DNA of 64,000 nt from Micromussa lordhowensis (taxonomy: Eukaryota > Cnidaria > Anthozoa > Scleractinia > Lobophylliidae): positions 37,523,919 to 37,587,918 of the forward strand of contig OZ026600.1 of the NCBI GenBank assembly GCA_964020085.1, in the 5' to 3' direction. Shown here piece by piece: positions 48,141 to 61,292 of this stretch (position 1 is its first letter; every line of letters starts with the position of its first letter). Both the position numbers and the translations under genes were made by a program. A model generated the notes under the pieces. That model was not told the origin of the DNA. It made no database searches and was given only the letters and a program-made list of their open reading frames with translations.

Positions 48141-49175
48141 TTGTAGGGATGTAGAAAGGAGACCTCAAGGATATTAGACTGCCAGGTCTGCATCATTTCA
48201 CTTGCCTTGAAGATAACAAAAAATTAATCCGAAATCTTTATTTCCACTTGTTAAATAAATTTACAATTTCTCTACGGGAAACAAACCATCAAAACTGTGT
48301 ACAATTAAATAACACACAACGTATCCCGCAAGCGAACTTATTTTCGTACAAGATCGTTTCCCAATGATTCTGAGAATTAAAAAGTGCGTGTTGACTGACT
48401 TCAAGGGCTTCAGATTTCTGTCATCCAATCAAAAAACAGCGTAAACAATGACATGACGTGATATAGGGGCACGCTCGTTGCTTAGAAACTTAAATTGCGA
48501 AAAATCGCGGGCTCAGATTTTTCATACAATGGTAAACTTCAATGTAATTGAAAAATTTCCCAATTCGGGCCGAACCTTCGTTGTATTGCTTTTCAAAGCC
48601 ACCTTCAAGAAAAGAAAATCTGGCCCTGCGAATTGTAACTTTGTCGTAACTGAGATGTCATCACCACAAATAAATTAACTGTCTGCGACGGCGATAAGAA
48701 ATTGCAAAGAACATTTCGCCCATGTTAAATTTTTACTGTAATTTCATTTTGAAAAATAACTAAGAATCTTGTTCAGCTGTGACGAAAGGAAAGCATTTTA
48801 ACAATCTTCCAAACCAAGATTAAGTTCACGAGGAATCGTCCGGAATAAAAATATTTCGCTCTCGTATCTCTGTACAGTTTTGCTCAACATTTTTTGCATA
48901 TCCCTCGAGTCCAAATACAAGCAAATATCAATATCAAACTCAAACGTTACGTACGACTCTCCTTCGGATAATACATACAATGATGAAAGCGCGTTTTCCC
49001 AGTTTAGATTTCACAAATCATGGGCAAATTGAATGACAAGAGAACTGAACTTTCCCACTAGCCTGCCCATTTCATTGATCCAACATGGTCAGGTTTAAAT
49101 ATTTGAAGTCTGCTACGGCTACAAATTCATTGTCCTATCCCCGTCTGTTTCTATAGTGTGCTCCTGTATTTAAGA

Positions 49176-51765
49176 CTAACATTGCGAGATGAGAATGCCA
49201 TGTTTGGACTTTCCTCCGCTGGCACCAGCTTCCTCGCGGTCATCTTCGCCCAAGCTAGGGCATGAGTATGAGAGTTTGAGGCGTGAGCCCGTGAGATTTG
49301 TGTGCAGCAGTGAAGTTGCTGGAGACATGGAAGGCGTGGTGCAGCGTGACGCGCTGAGGTCACATTGTTCGAGTGTGCGTAACAGTTCACCTTGTGTGAC
49401 ATTACCAATATCGTCACGTTCTGTAGGAAAAAGTGTAACAGAAGGCGTCACACAAGGAACATAAAGTATTCTGTGTGCTTGATGATGCAGTGTACACTTT
49501 CGAGCACAACTGCTCAAAAGTATAGCACAATCTGTTTTTCAGTTTATGAATTCACTATTGTGAGAAATATGTTTAAACCTTCCACCCATCAGAACTTCTT
49601 GCCTTGACGATTTGGCGTCTCTTACCCAGAGCTGTTCAAAATGTCTTGGCCAATGGGCCTTGCTTAGACTGTCCCTTGCCCCCTATTTTACCGTATACTT
49701 ATTTGATCGTTGAAAGTGCAGATAAAATCGCGAGAGAACTGGACGCCAGCGCAAAAGGGGAGACTTGACGGGGTACTGAGGGGGTCTTCGCGCTAGCTTC
49801 CCTCGCCTCATCTTTTGTGTGCGTTGAAAAATAGAGAGGCTGTGAACAGTTTCGGCCTTACTCAGAAATGCGAAAGGTTGTTCGTTGCAAGAGTCAGCAC
49901 TCTAAGACTCTCGACTCTCTTTTACAACACAGATTGAAACTTGTTTCATTTTAGTAATTTATTAGAGTATAATCTCTAACCTGTGTTTTCTCCAGGCAGC
50001 TTGGAGGCAATTTCTAGTGCTGTTGTCAGGTCCCACATCTAGACACCGCACAAAATAAAAAATATATATATCAATTTATTTCCTGCGAAGAGCCTTTCTC
50101 AGGTGAAAAGGAAGGATAGTGTTCTGTTTTCTTACTTGAATACATCCGTTTGAGTGTCCTGTTATCAAGAAGCGCCGGGGTCTGGAACCCATTCTGCTCG
50201 ACGCGTCACATTCGTGCACGCAATACGAAGTGATGTTGCTGCCGTCTACTGAGCGAATTGTGCAGATTCTGAAAAAAAAAACACCAAGTTGAACGTTCTA
50301 AACAGATGGGAATGTATTCTACCAAGAGAAATTAACTCTTGATTCTACCCAAGAGATGTCAAGAGTCAGCTTGGCTGAGTGGTTTAGGGTGCTGGACTTA
50401 TAATTCCATCCATTATCTTTTCAAATTCTCAGCTTCGCGACGTCAATTAACCTCGTGACTCGGGCCCCCGAAGCTTCTAATTTCAACAAACTGTCACCAA
50501 AAATTAATTTAAAAAATTCTCGTGTAGCAAGGGCTAAAGTAGCAGCAATGCATTCTAGCGTATTTATTACCTTTTCCCTGTGGAGGAGAACCGTACGATC
50601 ACGTGATCCGTGTCCGGCACAAGCTTCTGAATGAACACTTGTTGATCGTCACGCTCGCCGAATGGACCTGGTACCGACAAACAAATAACTATGTCAGAAA
50701 ATGTATTGACTCGTCACAGCTTATTTAAGATTATTTCAGTATCGATAACCAACAATACACATAAGTGGCTATTATTAAATGGCTGGCTCTGTGAGCAGGT
50801 AAGATAAACCAAATGTTGCGCTGTGATTGGTTACCCAATTACAAGATGGCGCTGTCTTATCCGCTTGGGACTATCCGCTTGTGTCCCGCAGAACAAGTTT
50901 CCCCGAAAGCCGTATAATAAATCCTTTTTAGACCAAGCCTGGTCCGTCAGGATAGTTGGATACCAGCCTCGTGCTCGACTGCATCTCGGTCCATAAACAC
51001 GCAAAAAAAGAACTTGGCCAATATCCAGCCATCTTGACTTCACGCTTATATGTTACTCACCGATGACGCTGCCAGCTGATGAGCTAGGATGGGCGTCCTG
51101 TGCCTCAAGAGAAACAACATTGAAAGACGCGAGGGGCGTGGAACCGGGCTGCGTGGAGATCATGCCGCGAAAGCGTGTCACGTTCCACGTGCGCACGTGA
51201 TTGTATTCTGAGCAAATGGAGACGAGATTCTTTTCGCTAAGCATGACCTTTACCACAGGATTTCGATGAACCATGAATGTTTGGAACAGTTGCGGTCCGT
51301 GGCCCACTGTCTCTGGATGTTGAACAATCACTCGCACCGTTCCTGAGCTTGTACCATACGCTATCTCAATCCAATTGCCACTTAAACCTGACGAGAAAAA
51401 AAAACTCACAGTGATTGGCTCTAAAAGCTCGACATTCAGCGTGCAGTATAACCCAATCTGAGCAACGATGCTGTGAACGTCTTTTCCCGCGCTTAACACT
51501 GGCTACTAAATGCTTTCCGCGTGCACAAACGGTAACACGTTTCCCGCATTTTCTGCCGGCTGTACATAATTTGGTAGAGGTTGACAAATTTAGCCAAGCA
51601 AGATCAACCAGGTTCTTATATGTGAGTAACAGTTACTGTAAAATAGTGATAAAAAATTTCGCTCCGACAAAGGGCTAACGCTCGAAACGTCAGCTTTCGA
51701 ATCTCTTTACGGTGGCCAATTCACATTATCAACTCAGTTGATAAAACCAAATTATCTTGTAACGC

Positions 51766-51813
<48 letters not shown>

Positions 51814-54800
51814 ACCAAGGAGTACGACTTTGAGAAATGCAAATTTATATTACAAGAAAATACATAATACAGTAGTGAGAACACTCAAGGACCAAACCCA
51901 AGATTATTCCTTCTTCTGGTAATCAACAGCCATACACTGTATCTCCTTCAGAGAAATTAAGAACCTAATTAAGAATCCAGTTAACCTAAATTGCCAATAG
52001 CTACCCCAAAATTCAAGAACCTATTTTTCAGACTTCAAAAAATGTGGGTTCTTACATGAGGGACTTTACTGTTTTTATGTTGCTTGTATCACGTTTGAAA
52101 ATGGCTATCTTCCAAACTAAGCTTAATTGTGGAAATTACTCTGTTACAATGTGCTTATTGTAGTAAAAACTATCGGGATAAGAAAGCGACGTCTCGACCG
52201 TTCAACGGTCATTATCAAGCAAAGTGAAGATAAAAATTTACATAAGTACTAATTAACAATACGAACATACAATAAAAAGAAAACTATTTAAAAAAAACTA
52301 TTGCATTTTTAAAAGTACTTATGTAAATTCTTATCTTCACTTTGCTTGATAATGACCGTTGAACGGTCGAAACGTCGCTTTCTTATCCCGAGAGTTTTTA
52401 CTACAAAATGTTTTACAAAACCTCTACTTATAACAATGTACTTAGCAAGGAAAATCACTTACACGTCTTAGGGGTCAAGTACACGCTTAGTGCCGTCACC
52501 ATGTCCTCATTTGGATCTCTATAGAGTTCAGTCACCAGAAGATCATTATCCTTCATTCTAAGTGGAAACTTCTGCATATCTACCAAACACAAAATTATTT
52601 AAGCGATATCACAAAGAACCAAGCGAATTTCGAGTTTTGACAAGCATTTCCAGGCTGAAGAAAGTTTTAGATGCCCACAGTGGATTTTGGACATCTTGGA
52701 AAGCAAGCAAGGAGTATGACCCTTAGAAAGTGTGAATTAAGCACTCAAAATACTTAACTTGTGCAGCGATTCAATTCAGAAAGGAGTCACAAAGGTGTAC
52801 AATCATATAGAGGAGAAGCTGGGGGGAATGGGGCAGAGAGAGAGAGGACTACCATCCCACCCTCCCCTGGGGGAGTAGCAATACTCCTATCAGGCTTCAT
52901 GTTACAGATATGAGAGCTAAGAAACTGAGTACTAAGAAACTGAGGGGAGCACACTAAATGTATCATGACAATATTAAAAGTTGTGTAATGCTGATGAGCT
53001 GGGTCGTTATCGAAAGCAAACTGATACTACTTCTGTAAATGGCCTAAAAAGCCCACCAACTGGTGTACATACCAATGTAATAAATAGAACCATTTGTACA
53101 TCCGAGAAGAAGAAAAGAACCTGCAGTGTCATAGCTGGAGATGGGCATTACATCCTGGATCTGAACAAAGAAAGACAAATTATTAATCTTCAATTGACTC
53201 CTTGAAATACCTACATGAATGGTGAGAAGGCAGGGCACAGGTGGATAAGCACTTGCCTACCAGTCTTGTGACCCAGCAGGTTTATACCAGCTGGAAGTCA
53301 ACTTTGGTTTTGCCAAACTCAGTGTCTTTCCCAGGATTCCAGCATTCTATTTTGGTCAGCACCAAGAATAACGGCCTCTGACCAGATCTGACTGGAGTGT
53401 TCGTGATTCATTAGATCACACCTGATTGGCTAACACAAGCCAAAATAGGTCCGAATTTAGACTGGCCAGAAATCAATATTCTTGGTGCTGACTAAGAGAC
53501 GGACCATTATTTTTTGAGGGGGGAGGGGGGGGTTGGGCAATTTATGGGGCATGATTTTTTTTCTCACCTTTAGGTTGTGAGGTTGCATATGATTTTTTTT
53601 GGTGGGCAATAACTTGTGCAAGAATTTTTTTAACATCAAAAATAGGACCTGGTTCTCCTTGCCCAACTTTTTTTGTCAGCTGTTTTTGCTGTGCAGGTTG
53701 TTTTGGAAATTCCCTACTCCTATCCCAATGGAAAAAAAAGTCATAATCATAGTCCGTCTCTAAAAGGTTTGTGTGCTCTGGAAACAAGCATGCTTTTCCT
53801 TGGCTACAGAAAAAAAACAAAAAACAATGGGACCAAACTGTCAGAGGATCATCAGCTGATGGTGACAAGCTGTCACACTACACCAACTGTACCTGCCAAT
53901 GCTGTGTCATGGAATTCCACACACCAATCTTGCCTGTGTGGCTCGTGGCCACAAGCTGGCTTCCAATGAAAAACAGAGCATCTACAGGAACAGTTAGGTC
54001 AAATGTTCCTACAATCAGATCAAAGGAAACAACAAAATCATAGTTCAGTACAGAAAAAGTACAGTTCTCATGTACTAAGTGTCAAGTGATGGTTGGGAGC
54101 CAAGAAATTGACTTTTGCAGATGTACCCCTCACTTTGTGGTTAAAACAAAGGTCATTTCAGTGATGTCTTTCATTGCTGGACTCTAACCAGTTATACCAA
54201 GCCGCACTTGCTATGGGCCCTGTATAAATAACACTTATTTCTAAAAAGCATGGATTTACAAGGCAACAACCACATGATCATCTAAAACATACCAATTTCA
54301 AATTTCACAACACCTTGAATATGGTCTGTTGTAGTAAAGCTCCATAAACGAATTTTACCCTCTGAAAGAGAAACGGCAGTTGATTTCTTATTAACATATG
54401 AATTACAGAGTGACTAGATTTACATCTACATCTTACCGACATGTTAAACATGTTTAAAAGTGGTTCAACTAAACAAGGATAAAAATTTAGTTGCTAAGTA
54501 ATACCGTACCCACCCCACAACTTAACAAAGTAATAACCTGTTTGAATTTTATATGTCAGCAAGGTGGTTTGAAATTTGTCTCCTCAAAATGACTGAAAAG
54601 CATAATTGACAAATTGGAAAAACCTAAACCTGATTTAGTTAAACTAGTTTAATTGGTGTGAATGGGGTATTAGAAAGAGTTATTTTATGTTTTCTCTGTT
54701 TAACTGCAAGTGCTAAAAACTCACTCTGAGTAATAGCAATCTGCAAAAGAAATTACTTTGCAACCCATAGATCTGAATTAACTGTTTTGTACGGTACGGC

Positions 54801-57800
54801 CTGGTTCACCCTAGCAACATAATGACAAATGTCATAATGACATAACAACAGTCGCTTATGTTGGTAATGTGAACATTGACATTAAGGCATAAGGAAAGGA
54901 TTGACAGTTTTTCCTTGTGTCATCATGTTCATGCTGTCATGTTGGTATTATACACTGCAAACATAATGACATAACGTCCTTCTTATGTCGTTTTGTTTAT
55001 TACATCATGTTGTTATGTCTCTGTGAACTACATGTAGGCCTTACTCACCAGATGACACTGCCAGCATTTTATCTCCAAGAGAACTGGACGTCACTTTGGC
55101 ATTCAGTGCCATTTTTTCCACACAGTGTACCAGATAAGGAGTGGAAAATATCAGCTCCCAACCAACAGAATCCTTAGATCTGCAGACAAACAGTAGCTTG
55201 CAACATTAGCAAACAGAAGTGTTGAGATGCAGAACATTTGCAGCAGGAATTCTTGCCTCTCACCTGTAGCAGAACACACAGTGTGCAAACGCCACTGCTA
55301 CAAAGCTGTGATGACCAATGACCATCAACACTCTTCTAGGGTCTACATCTGCGAAGAGAACAAACTAAATATATACAACTGATATTACAGCACCCTAAAG
55401 GGCCCTAATGATTACATTACTGATCAAGACAAAGGCAGGGATGGTACTAGGATTTTTCATTCTGGGTCCTCGTACCCGCATGTCTGGTCAAATTCATTTT
55501 TTAATTGACTAAGAGGCATAAATGGAAGCACTGCATGAAAACAAACTAACAATGGACACAAAACATGGCACAAGATCCACATAGGCTATGAGATTAGCCT
55601 AAGGTTAATTGCATTGTTTTCTTGGGCAAGAGCACTGGAGCTAGTTATGTGCTGGGACATATGCCAGGTTGTCTGAGCATTCTCTATGACTGAGCAGAAT
55701 GGTTCTTAGCCACTTCATGCTCCAAAACTTGAGATGAGTATATGCTATACAAAGCCATACACAGGATAAACAGCAGACTTAATATGTTGGCTTTAATTCC
55801 AGAATATAATAATATGAACAGAAAGGTAACAAGAATTTATATAGTAAGACTACACTGGACACTCCTGGTTGAAGCACACATAAATAAAATTATTGTTAAT
55901 TCATTAGCTCCATTCTCGTCTGGCTTCCTATAAGTACTCACCCACAGCTACAACATCGTCATCATCAGCCACTTCTCTGACGCCAAAATCTTGGTAAGCA
56001 CGGGCGTTAGTTTCATATCGTGATGCACTTATTACAGTTGATGCAGAGCTTCTTCTTGTGAGAGCAGATGATGAGGAGTGTCTCGACATGGAAGGAAGTG
56101 GAAACTCTAAAAGAAAATGAGTCATTTAAAAACAAAACAAATTACTTCAACTTGTCATCCTTTATATCAGATATCAGGCCCTAGGATTTCAAATTTCATT
56201 GGTAACACTTTTTGGTTCCCTGTCCACTGATTGTGGGAAATGATCAGTACTTACATTTGTACATGTATATAATTTTTGGGACAAAATTTCACACACGATT
56301 TGGACATAAACACAAAAGAAAACAAAAAGAGTATATAATTGGAGTGCTAATCAAAGAAATTATTCTGACTACTTCTTGAGAATTTGAACAAGAAAAACTT
56401 TTAGGAAATTAATTTTGATCAGCATTGCTGAACATATCCGTGGTGAACATTTTTTTGGTTCTGTTACTTTTGAATCACGGTAATGACCTAGGGCTTGTTA
56501 TATCTCCCCTTCTAACACAATGTAAGCTGACCTGTCATATATCCTCTTGCTCTTTAGTCCCTCTCCCTGTAATCACCACGTTCTTTCACTCCCAACCCCT
56601 CCCCCTGTAATCACCACCTTCTTTCACCCCCACCCCTCCCCATGTAATCACCACCTTCTTTCACTCCACCCCTCCCCCTCAACTGTTACTTTTCAGTCAA
56701 ACCCTTCAGAAATCAAGATGTCCAAGACTGTTTTGTTAAGCCTATACTACTTAAAATGAATCACCTGCTACTTCTTTATTTACAGCTGTAGGTCTTTGAA
56801 AAGACCCAAAGGACATACATTATCAGTGACAGTAATTTCTCAAGGGTTTCTTTAATATCCTTTACCTGGAGGGTTAAGATATCCATGAAACAGTACATCA
56901 CCACATTTGGAATGACAGACTTCTTCACACAAAGCTAGCCGCTTAGCTGCATAGACAAAGCAAATCAACACGTGTAAGACTGGACCTCAATAAATGAATA
57001 TACAAACTAAATTATGATTGAATCTCATTGAATGGCTAGCTCTACTAGCAGGCAAAATGACCCAAATCCTGCTCTGTGATTGGCTTCCAATGGAGGCAAG
57101 ATGAAGGTATCTTCCCTGGGGTTGCCCACTGTATCCAGGAAGTAAATGGTGTCAATGTCATACAGTAAAATATTTAAAATGGTTTCAGTGCTGCGTAATA
57201 AATCCTCTGTTGGCCAAGCTTGTTTGTTCAAGAGGGCTGGTTATATTAATGGCCTCAATCTTTTTTGCATGTTTATGAACCCTAACTGCATCTCAGGCCA
57301 TAGACATGTAAAAAAAGATTTTCAGTTGGTTAATACCCAGCAATCTTATTTCATGGAGCGTGGTATACCGGTACACATTAATCAGGGCTGTTATTAGGGC
57401 TGCGGCTACAGCTACGGCTAAGTATGCTCAAGTTTCCCTTGATGCTAAGGGTGAAATTCCCTGTTGTTGATAGAATTCACCCACAAAGTAACAAGTTTGC
57501 TACAGGTGTGGACAGCAAGGTGACTCAAACATTAATGACAGCCCTGTTAATGTGCATGCAGGTTTTATTGTTTCACAAAAATGTATTCATAGTGAAGTTA
57601 TCAACAAAATAAGTGCCACTAAAAATGTATGTTTGATTTCATACCAAGAGGAGTGATGCCGTAATACTCAGCTTCATGCTTAATAATCCTCAGGTCCAAT
57701 CCTCTACAATAGAAAATTCATTTTGAAAATATTGATCAGGGACAACATTCTAGCTTTCTTTTATTAGTCACACAAAAAATAACCACATGTTAATTATGAA

Positions 57801-60658
57801 TAGTAAATGCTATTAATCAGTCCTACCACATTAATATACAGTCATGTAAGAGCTGCAGTTTCAGTTCTATTACTGTCTTGGAGAGTATTAGATAAAGACC
57901 CATAATGCTAGTGTAGGAGAAAAGAACACTCATTGTCTGATGTTTTCATATAGAGAGAGTGACTTGTAGTTGAAAATGTTCAAACTCACTTTATAATACC
58001 AGGTAACACACAGACAAAATTATAACATTTTCCATTTTTCCATCAGTCAAAAATACTCCAGACTTATGGACCTGACCAAAGGAATTTTTTATTTCAATAA
58101 TGTGCATATACATGCAGTTTACTAGTAACTATTAAATAAAAATTATTATTTCTCATATAGAGATGTACCTTGCATCAAGTTCTTTGGTTCGAAGGAAATT
58201 CAATATGGGTACAAAAGCTTCAGGATCTCTGTCAATAAATATCTATTTTGAAATAAAATAATAAATTACAAAGGTGATTTTGAACATCTATGACTCAACC
58301 AGTAAACATTATTAACAAATGTGACATCAGTAAATAAAATTGCTGACAGTGGAAGGCCCTAAACAGTAGTTACCTCTCTACAAGTGTCTCAGTCACCTCT
58401 CTACACTGTTGCCAGTATTTTTTGGCCCAACAATGCACCAATCCACAAAACCTTTGACAACAGCCACATTTCTAAAGCAGCCTATTTATTCTCACTGTCT
58501 CACGGTGACGATTACAGACAAGTCCAGCTTTATCATTGGCCTCTTACGAAAAAATTGATGGATGGAGAAACAAAATCCAAATCCATAAAGACTAGAGAAT
58601 GTGTTCTATTACAAACACAGATTTCTGATAACACTTTCAAAAATGCTCAATTTGTTTATTACAACAACCTGCTTGTTACCCTGGTCCCAGAGGCTTTCTT
58701 GTATTCTTTATTGGCAAATTTTGTGACGCGAACCTCTTCTTTTAATTTTTTTTACTGGCACGAAGCGCTGAGAGCCGAGAAAAGAAAGCCTCTGGTCTAG
58801 ACCGTTGGGAATCTCACTTTCATGCCATCAGCTTTTGACCGTCGTTTCTGATTGGAGGATATTTTTAATTGCTCCACGAGTGATATGATTGGATCTGTGA
58901 ACAAATTGTAAACCCGATCTTCCTTTGTGATTGGTCAAAAGAAAATGACATCTTTGACAGCTGTCAAGTGCTGAGCCAGCATGAAAGTGAGATTCTCAAC
59001 GCTCTTGACCAGAGGTTTTCTTTTCTCTCGGGCTCGGCGCTTCGATCAGCGCTTCGCGTCGCAAACTTCCGAATAAAAAAGATCGTATAAAAGAAAGCCT
59101 CTGGGACCAGGGTACCTGCTTGTCAACACTGAGCACAATAATATTACAGTCATGGTTTTCTTACCGCTCCTGTTTCATCTCTTAAAGACGAAATTCTTCC
59201 ACTTAGTAAACTAGGAGAAATAATTTAAGCAATAATCGTGAATATAGTCATATGGAATTTGATGGACAGCTTACAGGACTATTATGTACTCAATACAATT
59301 ATGTATAACAATAAGACCTGATCAAGTCTCAGGCCCAAATTAGGGAGTTTAAGAACCTACGACAGTGACGTCACGGAGAACGTCTATTAAAAAAATGGTT
59401 TTACATTTTACCTATGAACGTCGCGGTACCCTTAATCGCTTACTTCATTTATCACTGTCAAAACTGTCACTAAACTGAATCTAGGACATAGCGATAAATT
59501 TGAAATAAAAATTTAGAAAATTAGCCGTTGTGGTTCACATTTTCCAGACAACACAGAATTTGGTCATTTCACATTATTGTCTTGCAGAGGACGGCAAAGA
59601 AATGTACCAAAACTTGTAACGTATGTGCACAGCTATTGTTCTCCTCATTAAACCTTTTGTTTGGCAATGTTGCCGTTGCCGTTGTGGTTTTCTTAAACTC
59701 CCTATTATTGCAGAAGACCTTTTGAATATTCAAAGTATGGTTGTCCAAAATATATTTTTGATATGCTTGATGGTACCTTACAATATAATTCCATCCTATC
59801 TTTGAAAACAACATGTTCCCATTGAACATTTAAGAACATGAGATTTGCCGTCATGTTATTATTCTATTCTTTCACTGCAAAATATGCAGCACTACAGAAT
59901 CACAACCATACCTACCTTGAAAAAAATGAGTCTGGAATCCATGTTAAAGTCTGCTTGGAAGTTGAAAACCTGCAGATATTTAACCAGCCACAATTAAAAG
60001 GCTAAGAAAAATTATTACAACTTTTTTTCAGATATATCCACTGTTCTGACTATTTACCCTGAAAACTGCACAACTGATCACTTTTTTACAAATATGGTAA
60101 ATTTTGAGCTGCGAAACTGTGTAGTACCTAGCTAAGTCCATGCAACAGCTACAGATCGCTACATCCACTTTGGTTATGGAATTACACTGTTCTGTAGGAC
60201 TGTCAGTAGTATGCTACTGTCAGCGTACTGTAGGACTAGCGAGTCCAAAGTGTGTGCTACTAATCTAAGATAATAGTGATAAGAATCAAAATTTTCTACT
60301 TACAATAAATTATTCGTTCCCAGTTAAACTGTAAACTATCACATACAGCTTTAGTTGGAAAGTTCATATGGACTCAGTTTTTGTTTGAAAGGCGAGAATT
60401 AATCTTGAACTTCTCTGAAAAGAAGTCACGATTTCTTTTCATGACAAAAAGAGCAGCTTCTACTACGGTGTAGACATAAGTTAAATTTAAGTTTACTTTG
60501 GCTGTATAGCACCAAGCAACAGTTTCACGAAGAGTCACACTTTCCGAACGTTCCAAATTTTACCGCCTGGCCATGGCACTTACGAATGGCGAATGGCTCA
60601 CGAATGGCACTTACTTTCGTCCACCAACATTAAGAGTTATGATTTCTCCGAAGCTCAT
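49176..60658 (-). CDS. KCTD3: KCTD3/SHKBP1-type BTB and WD-repeat protein
   Basis: Eighteen exons join in phase to 662 residues: 60658-60615, 59969-59916, 59210-59165, 58242-58169, 57703-57645, 56946-56866, 56106-55942, 55348-55264, 55179-55049, 54361-54293, 54008-53893, 53160-53073, 52579-52463, 51387-51061, 50667-50571, 50268-50136, 50038-49981, 49420-49176. Residues 1-115 form the BTB/T1 domain: [51 protein letters not shown]. Residues about 180-570 form the WD-repeat propeller: [74 protein letters not shown]. Vertebrates have two copies: KCTD3 (binds the HCN3 channel) and SHKBP1 (binds SH3KBP1/CIN85 in receptor endocytosis). This single gene may be orthologous to both. The long KCTD3 C-terminal tail is absent after [15 protein letters not shown]. 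The exon 17 donor is weak (GTTAGA). Confidence 0.94.
50360..50406 (+). repeat. tRNA-like SINE head fragment
   Basis: GTCAGCTTGGCTGAGTGGTT and TAGGGTGCTGGACTTATAAT resemble the 5' half of a class II tRNA (A box TGGCTGAGTGG). There is no B box or 3' half. It lies in KCTD3 intron 15. Confidence 0.4.
51659..51812 (+). mobile_element. Penelope-like terminal fragment, copy 3
   Basis: Reverse-oriented match to 27601-27757. GGGCTAACGCTCGAAACGTC at 51672-51691 keeps the hairpin plus GAAAC-GTC pattern. AACTCAGTTGATAAAACC and TTTCTTTAGAAACTTACCCC follow. It lies in KCTD3 intron 13. Confidence 0.55.
52162..52410. mobile_element. Inverted pair of Penelope-type termini
   Basis: Arms of about 90 bases flank a 60-base AT-rich core. 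The right arm (52340-52410, plus) reads CTTGATAATGACCGTTGAAC, then GGTCGAAACGTC: a perfect GACCG/CGGTC stem (52354-52358 with 52364-52368), then GAAAC-GTC at 52369-52376. The left arm carries the same on the minus strand with GAGAC instead of GAAAC. It lies in KCTD3 intron 13. Confidence 0.65.
52865..52930 (+). repeat. SINE-A 3' fragment
   Basis: CCTGGGGGAGTAGCAATACT and CCTATCAGGCTTCATGTTAC match the block after the GGCATCCCATCC motif of SINE-A. A small leftover in KCTD3 intron 12. Confidence 0.5.
58682..59116. mobile_element. 435-bp MITE with ACCCTGGTCCCAGAGGC ends
   Basis: ACCCTGGTCCCAGAGGCTTT begins the element and its complement ends it (AAAGCCTCTGGGACCAGGGT). A second layer of arms (CGAGAAAAGAAAGCCTCTGG with CCAGAGGTTTTCTTTTCTCT) lies inside. 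No transposase is encoded. It lies in KCTD3 intron 3. Confidence 0.8.
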
Positions 60659-61142
60659 TTCCCATCTAATGTTTTTTTGAGGATTTGCAGTTGTCAAAAT
60701 TTCGCCATGATTTTCACCTGTCTACATTATTTTCAAGATGGCGTCTTGCTATATACAATAGAACGAGAGCTTTCATTGGTCAATTTCTTGCCCTCGCTAT
60801 CATGCCCTGAAAATGACGTAATGTCTTTTTCTTGGCAGTCCGTATAAAAAGGAAGGTTCAATAGTTCATTAGTTCTTGTAGAAATTATCCAACTCTGCTT
60901 CATGGAGTACAAATAACGCGCGAAACGAGTACAAATATCAGATATTTGTACTCGGTCTCATTCCTCCCGGCCGAAGTTCAAAACCTTGGCAAGTCAGAAT
61001 TTTGGGAAAGAAATCGTTGGATAATAAATCTCTTATTAGCAGTTTTGGTGTGTAGTATCGCTGTATATTTTTACGAGTTGTGCAGTATGGGAGCCCATAG
61101 AGCGAGTCAAAATACAAACAACGAGTAAAAATATATAGAGGA

Positions 61143-61292
61143 TATTACACGGTGGCGAGGAGATATGAATTTTATGTTCGAGTGGCAAGAACAATCAGAA
61201 CAATATCTCACGAGTGAGCGAAGCGAACGAATGAGATATTATTCTTGCCACGAGAACATAAAATTCATATCTTCGAGCCAACGTGTAATGTT
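61143..61292. repeat. Palindromic MITE, GAGATATGAATTTTATGTTC arms
   Basis: TATTACACGGTGGCGAGGAG and ATATGAATTTTATGTTCG are mirrored by AACATAAAATTCATATCTTC and CCAACGTGTAATG. The centre has GAGTGAGCGAAGCGAACGAA. Total about 150 bases. Confidence 0.75.

Larger units (their letters stand above)
46980..49175. other. Convergent 3' spacer, TTLL5 and KCTD3
   Basis: The 3' ends of TTLL5 (plus) and KCTD3 (minus) face each other. The spacer holds a 60-bp tandem duplication that contains an ATTAAA near 47272 (possible TTLL5 poly(A) signal). It also holds an unexplained open stretch at 47.4-47.8 kb, SINE-A pieces near 47.87 and 48.0 kb, and a minus-strand AATAAA (TTTATT near 48237) that could serve KCTD3. 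Confidence 0.5.

Noticed and set aside
59202..59210. Shorter acceptor for KCTD3 exon 3 at 59201
   Set aside because: It would delete three residues; the acceptor giving 59210 restores the conserved FFSSLLSGR sequence in phase.
60374..60556. Minus-strand frame of 60 codons near the KCTD3 start
   Set aside because: It has no BTB motif; the true first exon at 60615-60658 carries the LNVGG motif and joins exon 2 in phase.
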